This document shows, one piece after another, positions 34,772 to 44,623 of a stretch of 64,000 bases of DNA. The position numbers and the translations under genes are program-made. Source of the DNA: Pseudoalteromonas rhizosphaerae (GTDB lineage Bacteria; Pseudomonadota; Gammaproteobacteria; Enterobacterales; Alteromonadaceae); contig NZ_CABVLM010000003.1 in NCBI RefSeq assembly GCF_902498845.1, positions 248,001-312,000 on the forward strand, read 5' to 3'. A model generated the notes under the pieces. It did not search any database and was not told the DNA's origin. It saw only the letters and a program-made list of their open reading frames with translations. Each line of letters begins with the position of its first letter. Positions within the stretch are counted from its first letter, which is position 1.

Positions 34772-37700
34772 AATGGCTACTTGCTGTACTCTTATTTAGC
34801 CCATTTCTGTCAGTATCTAAACAGCAAGACTTAGATACTGAATCAGTTGATTGGCTTATAAGCCAAGTTCAGCTGGGTGAGATCGAGCAAGATCTTCAGT
34901 TAATGACTGATAGCTTAGACAAGCTGTTAAGTATTGCACCTAAAAATATTGAGGTGCAATGCGCACAAGCACAAGTGTATTTTGCTCTCGCACAAAATAG
35001 CAAAGCAACCAACTTGCTCAGTAAGATAAAGGATGCACACCACCCGTGTATCGAGAAAATAAGCTTATTAGCTCGAGTGAACGATCAGGATAGAGCATCA
35101 GTCCAAGAAGCAAAATTATTAGCGAGAGCTGGGCAGTACAGTGCTGCAATGGCAATTTACGACAATTTATTTAAATCAACCTACCCTAGTATTGAGTATG
35201 AATTTGAATATATAAATTGGCTAGCGCAAAGCGACAATAACTGGCAGCAAGCACTGCGAGGCTATCGCTCATTGACAAAGCGATACCCTGAATCTAGTCG
35301 TATTGAGCTCACCTACGCAAAGCACTTATTAAAGCAAAATCCGCAAGACAAAGATGCATTACGTATATTAAATCACTATGCACACAGTAAATTTCTTGCT
35401 GTTGAGGCTGAATCTGCGTGGTTATCTGCGCTTGAAGAAATGCCAATTAATAAAAAAACACAAAATGCTTACCAAGACTATTTTTTGGCTTACCCTAAAA
35501 GTAGTAAAGGTAAATTGCAATATAATGACTTTGAAACACAATTAGAAAAAGAACTAATTAAACAAGCCGATCCTGCATATCAAGCATGGCAAAAAGGGGT
35601 TATTGCGCTTGAGAATGGAAAATATAGTAAAGCTAACCAACACTTTAAAATAGCACTTGCTGGTCGCCCTAAAGATCCGGAAGTACTCAGTAGCTTAGGA
35701 CTATTAAACCTACGCCAAGGAGACAATGCCGCAGCCTACCGTTATTTCAAAAAAGCAGAGCAACTTAGTGAGGACGTTAACCGTATTTCTGTGCTTAAAG
35801 GTTTAGCGAACACTGCAAAGTTTTGGCAATATATTAACCTCGCAGAATTTGCCATCGCAGCAAACAATTTAAGTCGTGCTAAATTGCAACTTGATTTAGC
35901 ACAAACACTTGATGAAGATCCTCAGACCGTTTTATTTTATCGTGCGCAACTGGCAGAAAAAGCAGGCCAAGCTCAGCAAGCTATGGTTTATTATCAGCAA
36001 ATTTTGACTCAAGATCCACTACAAGCTCGTACCTTAGAGGCAATGTTAACACTAACAACTAGTGATAATAATTTTTCCCGTAGTCATCAGTTTTATAGTC
36101 AATTAACAGCAAAACAACAGGCTTTAATAACTGAACAATATACTCGAATTAAAAGCCGTCAGTTACGCGCCCGTGCCGATGAACTCACAGCTGAAGGAAA
36201 GTTAGATCAGGCCGTTAATTTACTTCTATTAGCAATAAAACAAACTCCTAGTGAAAGTTGGCTTTATTATGATCTAGCCAACTTATATCAACAACAAGGC
36301 TTATTGAACCACGCAAAAGCTTTATACAATAAAACCTTGTGGCAATTTCCCCTCGATGCTGAGTTACGATACAGTCATGCGCTATTTTTACGCTCTTTAA
36401 ATGATTATCAAGGCGCTTTAGATACCCTTAGCTACGTGCCTAACAACGCCCGTACAGAGGAGGTTGCTCAACTAGCGCAGCAGCTTTCAATCAATGCAAA
36501 GATGACCAAACTAGCTGATAACACCAAAGATAATAGAAGTACGATTATTTTTAATCTAACAGAGCTAGAAGCCCAGCCTTTAACACCTTTAATGCAGGCA
36601 GAGCTTGCATCGCAGTGGCAACAAATTAATGAATATAATTATGCACTAAGGCAATTACGTACTGCTTTAGAGCGTGACAGTAGCTTAAGTCCTTATTGGC
36701 ATATGACATACGGTCAATGGCTATTAGGCAGTGATAACGAGCAGCAAACTAAACAGTGGTTTGCAAGTTATCAATTGCCTCAACTTGCGACAAAAGAACA
36801 ACACACACGCTGGGTTTTACTACAAGCTGATTTCATCAACAAGTTTAACCAAGGTGAGCAACGTCTTGCGCAGCTTAATCAACTTGCTCAGAATTCCCCT
36901 GATACTCCTGCTGTGTACAATACATTAATTGCTACTAATATAGAGTTAAAGCATCCAAAAGTAGCTATTGAGTTATACCAGCAACAGCTGCAACAAGGTC
37001 AAAAATTAGCACCAGAAACAGAATTAGCTGTCGCTCGAGTTAGCCGTGAACTAGGACAACATGCACTATCAGATCGTATTATTGCAACATTGATAAATGA
37101 CGTAAACAAAGATCAAACCTATCAACAGCAGCTATTAATGACAGCACTTGTTGATTTTGAAGATGATAATAACGTAATTCGCTTAACTAACGAGTTACTT
37201 GTTAAATCTAATTATAGTCAGGAAATGTATTATCAAGCTGCGCAAGTAGCCGAAAATCATGGCCAAAATAATTACGCAGAAAAGTGGTATAAAGAAGCAA
37301 TAGAACCACATAGCAGTATTAAAGTAAAAAACGATCCTTCTCTTAACTTCCAGTTATACGCCTTAGATGATAAGGCTCCTTGGTATGTAAATAATGCAAA
37401 GAGAGAGCTTGCCCGAATGCAGCAGCATGACCAAGCTTATATAACTGCAGGCGTTAATTTTAGTAGCCAAACAAGCACACAAAATAATGCAACCCTTGGT
37501 GCTGGCTCAATTCCTATTGAGGCTGGTTTTTCACTTTGGGGTGGCATGGCAATTATAAAACTCGATCCTATGACAATATCTAGTCAGGAAACTCGTTTTG
37601 ATGAGACATTTTCTGGCAGTCGCTATGGCCAAGGTGCTTTGTGCATTTTAGATTGCCCGCTAAGCAGTATTGAACCAAAACAAGAAGGTCTCGATATTGG

Positions 37701-38574
37701 TTTAGCATGGAAAAATGATACATGGCGCTTTGATATTGGTACAACCCCTCTGGGCTTTTTAGTTGAAGATATTGTTTGGGGTGTTGATTACAATGATAGT
37801 TTCGGTGATTTTGGCTACAGCGTCACTTTAAATAAGCGCCCAATTACTAGTTCTGTATTATCGTATGCCGGCCTTAAAGATGTATTTACCAATCAAGTGT
37901 GGGGAGGAGTGAGAGCCACTAGTTTACGCTTTAATTTATCTCATGACTTAGGACTCGATTGGGGATTTTGGGGCTCTACCGACTTTCAATTACTACAAGG
38001 TAAAAATGTAAAAGATAACCAACGTTATAGTTTGATGGGTGGCGCTTATAACCGCTACATACGTGAAAAAAATACCGAGCTTACAATCGGTGTTAATCTA
38101 TTACATTGGTCATATCAATATAATTTAAGTGAAGAAACCTTTGGTCATGGCGGTTATTACAGCCCACAAAGCTACGTAGGTGTATCACTGCCCATTACTT
38201 TCGATCACCGCGCAAATAAAGACTTTATATACAGGTTACGCGCAGGTATATCATGGTCAACAACTACCAATGATGGCAGCGAGTTTTTCCCTAACGATCC
38301 TCTTTTGCAAGCACAAGCCATTGAACGAGAGTCGCTAACCGGTGTGACCCCCTATTTTGACGGTAATACAAGCTCGGGGATATCTTACAACTTAGGAGGT
38401 AGTTTTGAGTACCGCTATACTCCACACTGGTTTTTTGGTGGCTTTTTCAATTTAGATCGTGCAGATTTTTATGAACCTAATTATGCACAATTGTATTTTA
38501 GATACTATTTCAAACCGGTTTATACAGAAATGACTTTTCCAGGAACCCCTGTTGTACCATATGCTGACTATTAA
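34762..38574 (+). CDS. bcsC: Cellulose export outer-membrane protein BcsC
   Basis: Large export protein of 1,270 residues. A signal peptide (about 1-19) is followed by a long alpha-solenoid of TPR repeats (roughly 25-880, for example DPEVLSSLGLLNLRQGDNAAAYRYFKKAEQL), which spans the periplasm and is thought to bind peptidoglycan and guide the polymer. The last 350 or so residues form a beta-barrel with alternating aromatic strands (EYRYTPHWFFGGFFN, LYFRYYF). The final residues are PYADY. It is the last bcs gene; the next 262 bp have no recognisable gene. Confidence 0.95.
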   Translation: MPIKWLLAVLLFSPFLSVSKQQDLDTESVDWLISQVQLGEIEQDLQLMTDSLDKLLSIAPKNIEVQCAQAQVYFALAQNSKATNLLSKIKDAHHPCIEKISLLARVNDQDRASVQEAKLLARAGQYSAAMAIYDNLFKSTYPSIEYEFEYINWLAQSDNNWQQALRGYRSLTKRYPESSRIELTYAKHLLKQNPQDKDALRILNHYAHSKFLAVEAESAWLSALEEMPINKKTQNAYQDYFLAYPKSSKGKLQYNDFETQLEKELIKQADPAYQAWQKGVIALENGKYSKANQHFKIALAGRPKDPEVLSSLGLLNLRQGDNAAAYRYFKKAEQLSEDVNRISVLKGLANTAKFWQYINLAEFAIAANNLSRAKLQLDLAQTLDEDPQTVLFYRAQLAEKAGQAQQAMVYYQQILTQDPLQARTLEAMLTLTTSDNNFSRSHQFYSQLTAKQQALITEQYTRIKSRQLRARADELTAEGKLDQAVNLLLLAIKQTPSESWLYYDLANLYQQQGLLNHAKALYNKTLWQFPLDAELRYSHALFLRSLNDYQGALDTLSYVPNNARTEEVAQLAQQLSINAKMTKLADNTKDNRSTIIFNLTELEAQPLTPLMQAELASQWQQINEYNYALRQLRTALERDSSLSPYWHMTYGQWLLGSDNEQQTKQWFASYQLPQLATKEQHTRWVLLQADFINKFNQGEQRLAQLNQLAQNSPDTPAVYNTLIATNIELKHPKVAIELYQQQLQQGQKLAPETELAVARVSRELGQHALSDRIIATLINDVNKDQTYQQQLLMTALVDFEDDNNVIRLTNELLVKSNYSQEMYYQAAQVAENHGQNNYAEKWYKEAIEPHSSIKVKNDPSLNFQLYALDDKAPWYVNNAKRELARMQQHDQAYITAGVNFSSQTSTQNNATLGAGSIPIEAGFSLWGGMAIIKLDPMTISSQETRFDETFSGSRYGQGALCILDCPLSSIEPKQEGLDIGLAWKNDTWRFDIGTTPLGFLVEDIVWGVDYNDSFGDFGYSVTLNKRPITSSVLSYAGLKDVFTNQVWGGVRATSLRFNLSHDLGLDWGFWGSTDFQLLQGKNVKDNQRYSLMGGAYNRYIREKNTELTIGVNLLHWSYQYNLSEETFGHGGYYSPQSYVGVSLPITFDHRANKDFIYRLRAGISWSTTTNDGSEFFPNDPLLQAQAIERESLTGVTPYFDGNTSSGISYNLGGSFEYRYTPHWFFGGFFNLDRADFYEPNYAQLYFRYYFKPVYTEMTFPGTPVVPYADY

Positions 38575-38836
38575 TTAATGCTTGAAAGTCATCAGTAAGC
38601 TAACTATCGCAAGCACTTCCCCTGCACTGTCCGTATATGTATACTTAGGCGCAATTGTAGCTAGGATAAGGGTGTGACTCTTACCCACTAAGCAAAAACT
38701 TAGTGAGCAAACCATTACCTTAGCTGCATTAAAAATAATATTCATGGCCACCCGTTCTATTTGTGTTGAAAGCACATGAACGACCAAAGCAAAAAATATA
38801 AGGCCGCAATAATTAACGTTGAGTTAGGAAGTAAAT
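38575..38836. other. Gap after bcsC with a possible decayed reading frame
   Basis: The 262 bp between bcsC and the peptide transporter hold an inverted repeat, CACTAAG...CTTAGTG (near 38681-38704), without a T run. On the minus strand an open frame ending at 38575 (from an internal ATG, about 56 residues) has a C-terminal pattern, DSAGEVLAIVSLLMTF, that loosely recalls the end of hot-dog thioesterases. It has no good start and I do not call it a gene. Confidence 0.25.
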
Positions 38837-40267
38837 ATGAGTTCATTACCTAAAGCAGGTGATTTTTTAGGGCATCCTAAAGGATTATTTCTGTTGTTCG
38901 GCACAGAAATGTGGGAGCGATTTGGTTATTACGGCATGCGTGCCATTTTAGTACTTTATCTTGTTGCTATTGTCCAAGACGGTGGTTTTGGTTGGAGTAA
39001 TGCAGACGCACTAAGCCTTTATGGTACGTTCACAATGGCGGTTTATATAACTCCATTATTTGGTGGTTGGTTAGCTGATAACGTACTTGGTCAACGAAAA
39101 GCTATTATCATCGGCGGTCTACTAATGGCTGCTGGCCATTTTACTATGGGTATCCCCCACGATATGTTAGCCGGCCAACAAGAAAACGTATTTTATATTG
39201 GTCTTGCATTATTATGTATGGGTAACGGTTTATTTAAACCTAACATCTCAACTATGGTTGGCGACTTGTATAAAGAGGGTGATCAACGTCGTGATGGCGC
39301 CTTCACAATCTTCTATATGGGTATCAACTTAGGTGGTGCGCTTGGTCCACTTGTTGCGGGTTTCGCAGCTGCATCTATGGGTTGGCAATATGGCTTCATT
39401 GTAGCGGGTGTTGGTATGCTTGTATCTGTGGCGATGCAAGTGGTTTTAAGTAATAAATACTTAGGTGATATTGGTGTTGTTCCTGCAGCTAAATTAGCGC
39501 AATCACAATCAACTTCAGATACCAAAGAGCCGCTAACTAAAGTAGAAACTGACCGTATCAAAGTTATTTTCACTATGAGTGTATTTAGTATCATATTTTG
39601 GATGGGTTTTGAGCAAGCCGGTGGCTTGATGAATTTATTCGCAAATGATTACACAGACCGTATGTTGTTCAACTTTGAAATTCCAGCGTCTTGGTTTCAA
39701 TCATTAAACTCTATTTTCATTATCATTTGTGCTCCTATCGTTGCTATCGTTTGGCTAAAACTTGATAAACGTGAACCTAATTCACCCGTTAAGTTTGCCA
39801 TTGCGTTGATATTTTTAGCGCTTGGTTTCATCACTATGATTTTAGCACTTATGACTCAAGGTCACGGTGAGCCGTTACAGATCAGCATGATGTGGTTAGT
39901 GTTATTTTACTTATTCCATACTCTGGGTGAATTATGTTTATCACCTATCGGCTTATCAATGGTGAGTAAACTAGCACCACTGCGTTTAGCATCAATGCTA
40001 ATGGGTATTTGGTTCCTATGTACTGCGGTTGCAAATAAGATTGCAGGTTTCGTTGGTTCATTCTTAGGTGAAGGCGAAGAAGCGCTTGATAACGCATTAG
40101 GCATTTTTATTGGTTTAGGTGCCACTGCTGTTCTCTCTGCTGTGATCATGTACTTACTAAGCGACAAGCTTGTTAAGTGGATGCACGGTGCTGAAGGTCA
40201 ACACGAGCCACAAACACAAGAACACATTTTAGCTGAAGAGCTTGAAGTAGTTGCTGAAAAACCGTAA
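38837..40267 (+). CDS. POT-family proton-coupled oligopeptide transporter
   Basis: Inner-membrane symporter of di- and tripeptides (POT/PTR2, MFS fold), 476 residues with about 14 hydrophobic segments. The proton-coupling motif ExxERFxYYG is seen as EMWERFGYYG near residues 24-33, and the N-terminal FLGHPKGLFLLFGTE and GGWLADNVLGQR stretches are family signatures. It lies alone between the cellulose locus and a nucleotidase gene. Which peptides are carried cannot be told. Confidence 0.93.
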   Translation: MSSLPKAGDFLGHPKGLFLLFGTEMWERFGYYGMRAILVLYLVAIVQDGGFGWSNADALSLYGTFTMAVYITPLFGGWLADNVLGQRKAIIIGGLLMAAGHFTMGIPHDMLAGQQENVFYIGLALLCMGNGLFKPNISTMVGDLYKEGDQRRDGAFTIFYMGINLGGALGPLVAGFAAASMGWQYGFIVAGVGMLVSVAMQVVLSNKYLGDIGVVPAAKLAQSQSTSDTKEPLTKVETDRIKVIFTMSVFSIIFWMGFEQAGGLMNLFANDYTDRMLFNFEIPASWFQSLNSIFIIICAPIVAIVWLKLDKREPNSPVKFAIALIFLALGFITMILALMTQGHGEPLQISMMWLVLFYLFHTLGELCLSPIGLSMVSKLAPLRLASMLMGIWFLCTAVANKIAGFVGSFLGEGEEALDNALGIFIGLGATAVLSAVIMYLLSDKLVKWMHGAEGQHEPQTQEHILAEELEVVAEKP

Positions 40268-40284
40268 CGTTGTGTTTATTGCTT

Positions 40285-40310
40285 ACCCACAAGCCGCCGT
40301 GCTTGTGGGT
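40285..40310 (+). terminator. Hairpin after the peptide transporter gene
   Basis: ACCCACAAGC and GCTTGTGGGT pair perfectly over 10 bp around CGCCGT, 17 bp after the stop codon. Only a short T-rich stretch (GATTTCT) follows, so it is a plausible but not ideal intrinsic terminator. Confidence 0.6.
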
Positions 40311-40393
40311 GATTTCTAATCAACATCTCTATATCTTGTTTCTAGATACTGTTACTATGTCCGTCGTCGATCAGAATATTTGCGTGGGCAATA

Positions 40394-43126
40394 ATGTCTC
40401 TTTTAATACAAAAAAAACTATTATTAATTATTTTTCTATTCCCTTTATTAAATGCGTGTGGTGGTGATGATACTGTCAAAGATACCGCGTTTGATGTGGA
40501 TGAAGCTAACTTACTAATTTCTGTTAATGATGGTTTGAAAAAGCGCTTCGACAATGACTTAGTGACTATTAATATCCCCAAAAATGCGGTAAATACCGAT
40601 ACCAGTTTTGTATTTAGTAAATCAGCCCTAGATAATGAAAACAAAACGATTGGCATCACTTCGGCAATTTACATTTTCAGTCCGAGTGATTTAACGTTTA
40701 ACACACCTATTACTTTATCGATCGTCGCTAAAAATCCAACAGACAACCAGATGTTTTCAATCGTGCAGCTGATTAATGGCCAATGGCAATCACTAGCCAG
40801 TACAACATCAGAAAATAACCTGATCAGCGCTCAAATTACAACGTTTGGTACTTTTGCTATTAAATCGCGAACAGAAATGCCTATTGCTAAAACAATTGGC
40901 CCAAGCTGCCCAAGCACAAACACCGAACAAAAAATACGCTTTATCCATGTAGCTGACTTACATGCTCGGTTTGGTTTTAAGGAGCATTATTTTAGTCGTA
41001 TTAAAGGCTATTACGAGCAAGCCATAGAGGAGCAACCCTTCACTGTTTTTACTAATGGTGGTGATGATTATGAAAAAGGCACTGTAGCTGAGCAAACATC
41101 AAAGGGCTGGGCTACCGTAGAGGCAATAAAAGCAATGAAATTCGATGTTCGTGTTGTTGGTAACCATGACTATGCATGGGGAGCAGAGCAGTTACTCGAG
41201 TACGTAAATGATCAGCATGCAATTGTATTAGCTAGCAATACTCGCTATGCAGGTGACAATACACAAGGCTTTGACGGTGTTGATTTCTCTATTGTGCAAG
41301 TTGGTTGTCTTAAAGTAGGTTTTTTCGGTATGACCTCTGTACCATGGAATGAGCTGGATGAGCCAATTGAAACAGACCCAATTCCTGACTTCATTGCTAA
41401 TTTCAAAATGAATTGGCAATGGCAAGAAGTAGCTCAAAATATTGTCGATCAATATCGCCAAGATGTCGATTATATGGTGATGTTAAGTCATTTAGGGGAA
41501 GGTACCGACACCCGTATCGCTGAGAATGTCGAAGGCATTGATCTGGTCCTTGGTGGGCATACTCATGGTGGAGAAAGTTACCAGCAACTTAATAATGGCA
41601 GTGTTGTGATCCAGCCAAATTTCTTTGCCCAAGGTCTTACTGACTTGACCCTTACTTTTAATGTAGCAACAAAAACACTGAGTAATATTGACTATAACAC
41701 TGTTGCAACTAGTACAATTAGCACTACAGACGTAGAAACCCAGCAACAAATTGATTTAATTATGGGTAAATATGCGCCAGATGCACAAACTGAAATAGCC
41801 CTTTCGCAAAATTACCCTACAGTTAAAGAACTTAGCAAAATAACCGCGCTTGCCACTGTACACCAATTTCAAAATGTTGATGCAGTATTATTTGACGCAA
41901 GCCAAGTTCAAGAGCGCTGGACACCAGGCACGCTAACCCAAGAAGATTTCCACAACGCATACCAAGTCGAAAGGCAACCGTCTAATACCGCAGGTTTTAA
42001 CGCAATTTATCAAGTATCCGTTACGGGAGCTGAACTCAAAGCAATGACAGCAAGCCAACCTAACTGGGTATATATTGCACCTAGTGATATCTTAGAATCG
42101 CAGACATACACGGTTGCTTTACAAAAAGGACCAGCATTTAATAGCGAACTATTTTTTAATAATGTGAACTTAAATACCCCAACCCTACTAGCAGAAGCAT
42201 GGGCAATACTGGATAACTATGCCCGCTTTCGTACCAGTCAATGCCTATACATAGATACCGACAGTCAGCTTAATGTATGTAAAGTAGATGACGGAATTAC
42301 CGTGTGGAATTTTAATGATGCCAATACTCCTTTTAAAGCCGATAGCGGCCCAGCAACATTAACTTATTTTGATCCTGAAGATAAAAACTGGGGGGATGAA
42401 AAAACACAATTTAAAACAACTACGGAGTTAAATATTAGTGATTTAAGTAATGGCTCCTCAGGTGTAATGGCTTTTTCACGCCACAGCCCTGTAGAAGGGA
42501 TAACTTTAAACACCAATGTGCCCCCTAATGGCGACTTTGCAGATCAAAATTTAATTTCAGATTATACCTTAGTTATGGATGTTTTATGGCCGACTGATAG
42601 TACTCAAAGCTGGCGAGCATTATTGCAAACAGACTTGACTAACCTTACTGATGCTGAACTTTATTACAATACCGATAATGGCATAGGAATAGCAACTTCT
42701 GATAGTGGTTACTTTGGTAATTTAGCAAGTAATGAATGGCACCGTATTGCATTTGTATTTTATGCAGCCCCTAGTAACGGCGTACTTAAAATATATTTAA
42801 ATGGTGATCTCATTGGCATAAAAGATGAAGGGGAAATTGATTCCCGCTGGGCTATTGATAAAACCGCTCTATTGTTTACTGACAATGATTATGAAACCAA
42901 ACCTGGTTATTTAAACGCAATGCTTTTTGCAGGACGCGCAATGACCGATAAAGAAATTGCATCACTTGGCTCTGCACAACAAACACTGTCTTTCACACCG
43001 ACAATACGTGAACTAAACAAAGCAGTTGAGCGCCACTATAAAAGCGCACCAACCATTACTCCAAACCCTTGGTTACAAAAACGTAGCAAGTTTTTTAACA
43101 AACAAGCCTCTATCGTAAATAATTAA
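40394..43126 (+). CDS. Multidomain 5'-nucleotidase-like lipoprotein
   Basis: Lipid-anchored envelope protein of 910 residues. The lipobox is LLNAC with lipidated C22. Residues 35-155 form a strand-rich ZU5-like domain (VTINIPKNAVNTDTSF...FSPSDLTFNTPITLSI). A calcineurin-like metallophosphatase follows, with D188/H190 (HVADLHARFG), D224, N257/H258 (GNHDY), H366 and H389/H391 (GGHTHGG), and then a 5'-nucleotidase C-terminal domain (to about 600). Residues 630-835 look like a concanavalin/LamG fold (ISDYTLVMDVLWP, NEWHRIAFVFY, LKIYLNGDLIGIKDEG). The enzyme probably releases phosphate from nucleotides outside the cell; the LamG part may bind a surface or polysaccharide. Substrate and location are inferred. 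Confidence 0.8.
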   Translation: MSLLIQKKLLLIIFLFPLLNACGGDDTVKDTAFDVDEANLLISVNDGLKKRFDNDLVTINIPKNAVNTDTSFVFSKSALDNENKTIGITSAIYIFSPSDLTFNTPITLSIVAKNPTDNQMFSIVQLINGQWQSLASTTSENNLISAQITTFGTFAIKSRTEMPIAKTIGPSCPSTNTEQKIRFIHVADLHARFGFKEHYFSRIKGYYEQAIEEQPFTVFTNGGDDYEKGTVAEQTSKGWATVEAIKAMKFDVRVVGNHDYAWGAEQLLEYVNDQHAIVLASNTRYAGDNTQGFDGVDFSIVQVGCLKVGFFGMTSVPWNELDEPIETDPIPDFIANFKMNWQWQEVAQNIVDQYRQDVDYMVMLSHLGEGTDTRIAENVEGIDLVLGGHTHGGESYQQLNNGSVVIQPNFFAQGLTDLTLTFNVATKTLSNIDYNTVATSTISTTDVETQQQIDLIMGKYAPDAQTEIALSQNYPTVKELSKITALATVHQFQNVDAVLFDASQVQERWTPGTLTQEDFHNAYQVERQPSNTAGFNAIYQVSVTGAELKAMTASQPNWVYIAPSDILESQTYTVALQKGPAFNSELFFNNVNLNTPTLLAEAWAILDNYARFRTSQCLYIDTDSQLNVCKVDDGITVWNFNDANTPFKADSGPATLTYFDPEDKNWGDEKTQFKTTTELNISDLSNGSSGVMAFSRHSPVEGITLNTNVPPNGDFADQNLISDYTLVMDVLWPTDSTQSWRALLQTDLTNLTDAELYYNTDNGIGIATSDSGYFGNLASNEWHRIAFVFYAAPSNGVLKIYLNGDLIGIKDEGEIDSRWAIDKTALLFTDNDYETKPGYLNAMLFAGRAMTDKEIASLGSAQQTLSFTPTIRELNKAVERHYKSAPTITPNPWLQKRSKFFNKQASIVNN

Positions 43127-43314
43127 TTACAGTCGCATCAGGTATTTTAGCATGAAAAGTACCTATTTTACTTATACCCTAAAAGGTAAATACATAATTA
43201 TAACATGGACTTAATGTAACAAATTAGGAGCCATTTTTATCTATCCTTATTTCAAACACTGAATCATGGCTACTGGTTATAGAATTTATGAAAAACCGTC
43301 CCATTTAATTTACA

Positions 43315-43347
43315 AAGAGCCGTTTGCCTAAATAGCTATCGGCTCTT
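43315..43347 (+). promoter_or_regulatory. Stem-loop in the region upstream of hpd
   Basis: AAGAGCCG (43315-43322) and CGGCTCTT (43340-43347) are a perfect 8-bp inverted repeat with a 17-nt loop, 76 bp before hpd. It is followed by CCCC, not T, so it is less likely a terminator of the nucleotidase gene and may be an operator or a leader structure. The 297-bp gap shows no gene. Confidence 0.4.
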
Positions 43348-43423
43348 CCCCTGCCGCTAATTATGGTTAATTATCTGCGCATCAGACACAACAAGACGCA
43401 GTGTTTATTGCGGGAGAATTATA

Positions 43424-44470
43424 ATGAGTGAAGTAACTAACCCTTTAGGTTTGGTAGGTATCGAGTTTACTGAATACGCTACACCTGATGCAGATTATAT
43501 GGATAAAGTATTTACCGATTTTGGTTTTTCAAAGCTCAAAACATTTAAAGGTAAAGACATTGTTTATTACAACCAAAACGATATTCACTTTTTACTAAAT
43601 AATGAACGTGGTGGTTTCTCTGCAGAATTTGCAAAAAGTCATGGTCCTGCAATTTGTTCTATGGGTTGGCGTGTAGAGAATGCTCAACAGGCATTTGACA
43701 CCGCAGTAGCGCGTGGTGCAAAACCAGCGACTGATTCAACTCATAAAGACCTACCATACCCGGCAATTTACGGTATTGGTGACAGCTTAATTTATTTTAT
43801 TGAGCAATTTGGTGACAAAGGTTCAATCTATGAGCAAGACTTTGAAGACTTAAGCGAACAAAACATTGTTGATGATAAAGGCTTTATTCGCATCGACCAT
43901 TTAACTAATAACGTTTATAAAGGCACTATGGAAACATGGGCTAACTTTTATAAAGACGTCTTTGGTTTTACTGAGGTTCGTTACTTTGATATCAAAGGCC
44001 AAAAAACAGCCTTGATCTCTTATGCACTTAAATCACCGTGCGGCACCTTCTCGATTCCAATCAATGAAGGTAAAGGCAACGATAACAACCAAATCGATGA
44101 ATACCTTGGTGAATACAATGGCCCAGGCGTGCAGCATTTAGCATTCTTAACAGATGACCTAGTAAGCTCACTAGATAAGCTTGATAAATCAACCATTGCC
44201 ACGCTTGATATTATTCCTGAATACTACGATACAATTTTCGATCGTGTACCTTGGGTTGCAGAAGATAAAGAAAAGATCCGTGAACATCAGATCTTAGTCG
44301 ATAGCCAAAGTGAAAATTGCTACTTATTGCAAATTTTCTCGAAAAACTTATTTGGCCCAATCTTTATCGAGATGATCCAGCGCGTTGATGACGGCGGTTT
44401 TGGAGAAGGTAACTTCCAAGCTCTGTTTGAATCAATCGAGCGCGACCAAGAGCGCCGCGGCGTTTTATAA
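43424..44470 (+). CDS. hpd: 4-hydroxyphenylpyruvate dioxygenase
   Basis: Non-haem iron dioxygenase, 348 residues, that converts 4-hydroxyphenylpyruvate to homogentisate in tyrosine catabolism. The two-histidine/one-glutamate iron site is H159 (RIDHLTNNV), H238 (GVQHLAF) and E316 (FIEMIQR). The C-terminal GFGEGNFQALFESIERDQ is the family signature. GGGAG lies just upstream of the ATG. It is a separate transcription unit from fahA, with its own terminator. Homogentisate made here can also give pyomelanin if the next step is missing or slow. Confidence 0.97.
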   Translation: MSEVTNPLGLVGIEFTEYATPDADYMDKVFTDFGFSKLKTFKGKDIVYYNQNDIHFLLNNERGGFSAEFAKSHGPAICSMGWRVENAQQAFDTAVARGAKPATDSTHKDLPYPAIYGIGDSLIYFIEQFGDKGSIYEQDFEDLSEQNIVDDKGFIRIDHLTNNVYKGTMETWANFYKDVFGFTEVRYFDIKGQKTALISYALKSPCGTFSIPINEGKGNDNNQIDEYLGEYNGPGVQHLAFLTDDLVSSLDKLDKSTIATLDIIPEYYDTIFDRVPWVAEDKEKIREHQILVDSQSENCYLLQIFSKNLFGPIFIEMIQRVDDGGFGEGNFQALFESIERDQERRGVL

Positions 44471-44488
44471 GCACCGTATTGTAAATTT

Positions 44489-44515
44489 AAAAAGCAGCGT
44501 ACTTCGCTGCTTTTT
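44489..44515 (+). terminator. Rho-independent terminator of hpd
   Basis: AAAAAGCAGCG pairs with CGCTGCTTTTT around a 5-nt loop, 19 bp after the hpd stop. Confidence 0.93.
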
Positions 44516-44588
44516 GTCGTTTCATCAATATTATAAATGACAATCTGAATTTCACTGTTTAAATCGCGCTATTCATCACCATATCCAC

Positions 44589-44606
44589 TGTAAAGCGCGA
44601 CTGACT
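44589..44606 (+). promoter_or_regulatory. Weak TyrR-box-like sequence before fahA
   Basis: TGTAAA-GCGCGA-CTGACT has a perfect TyrR left half with correct spacing, but only three of six bases in the right half, 18 bp before the fahA start. On its own it is marginal; tyrR elsewhere in the window makes it worth recording. Confidence 0.25.
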
Positions 44607-44623
44607 AAACCAAAGGAAATGTA

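Noticed and set aside
43220-43423. Search for a TyrR box in front of hpd
   Set aside because: TTTACA occurs near 43309, but the partner half-site six bases away matches only two of six bases, so I do not call a site.
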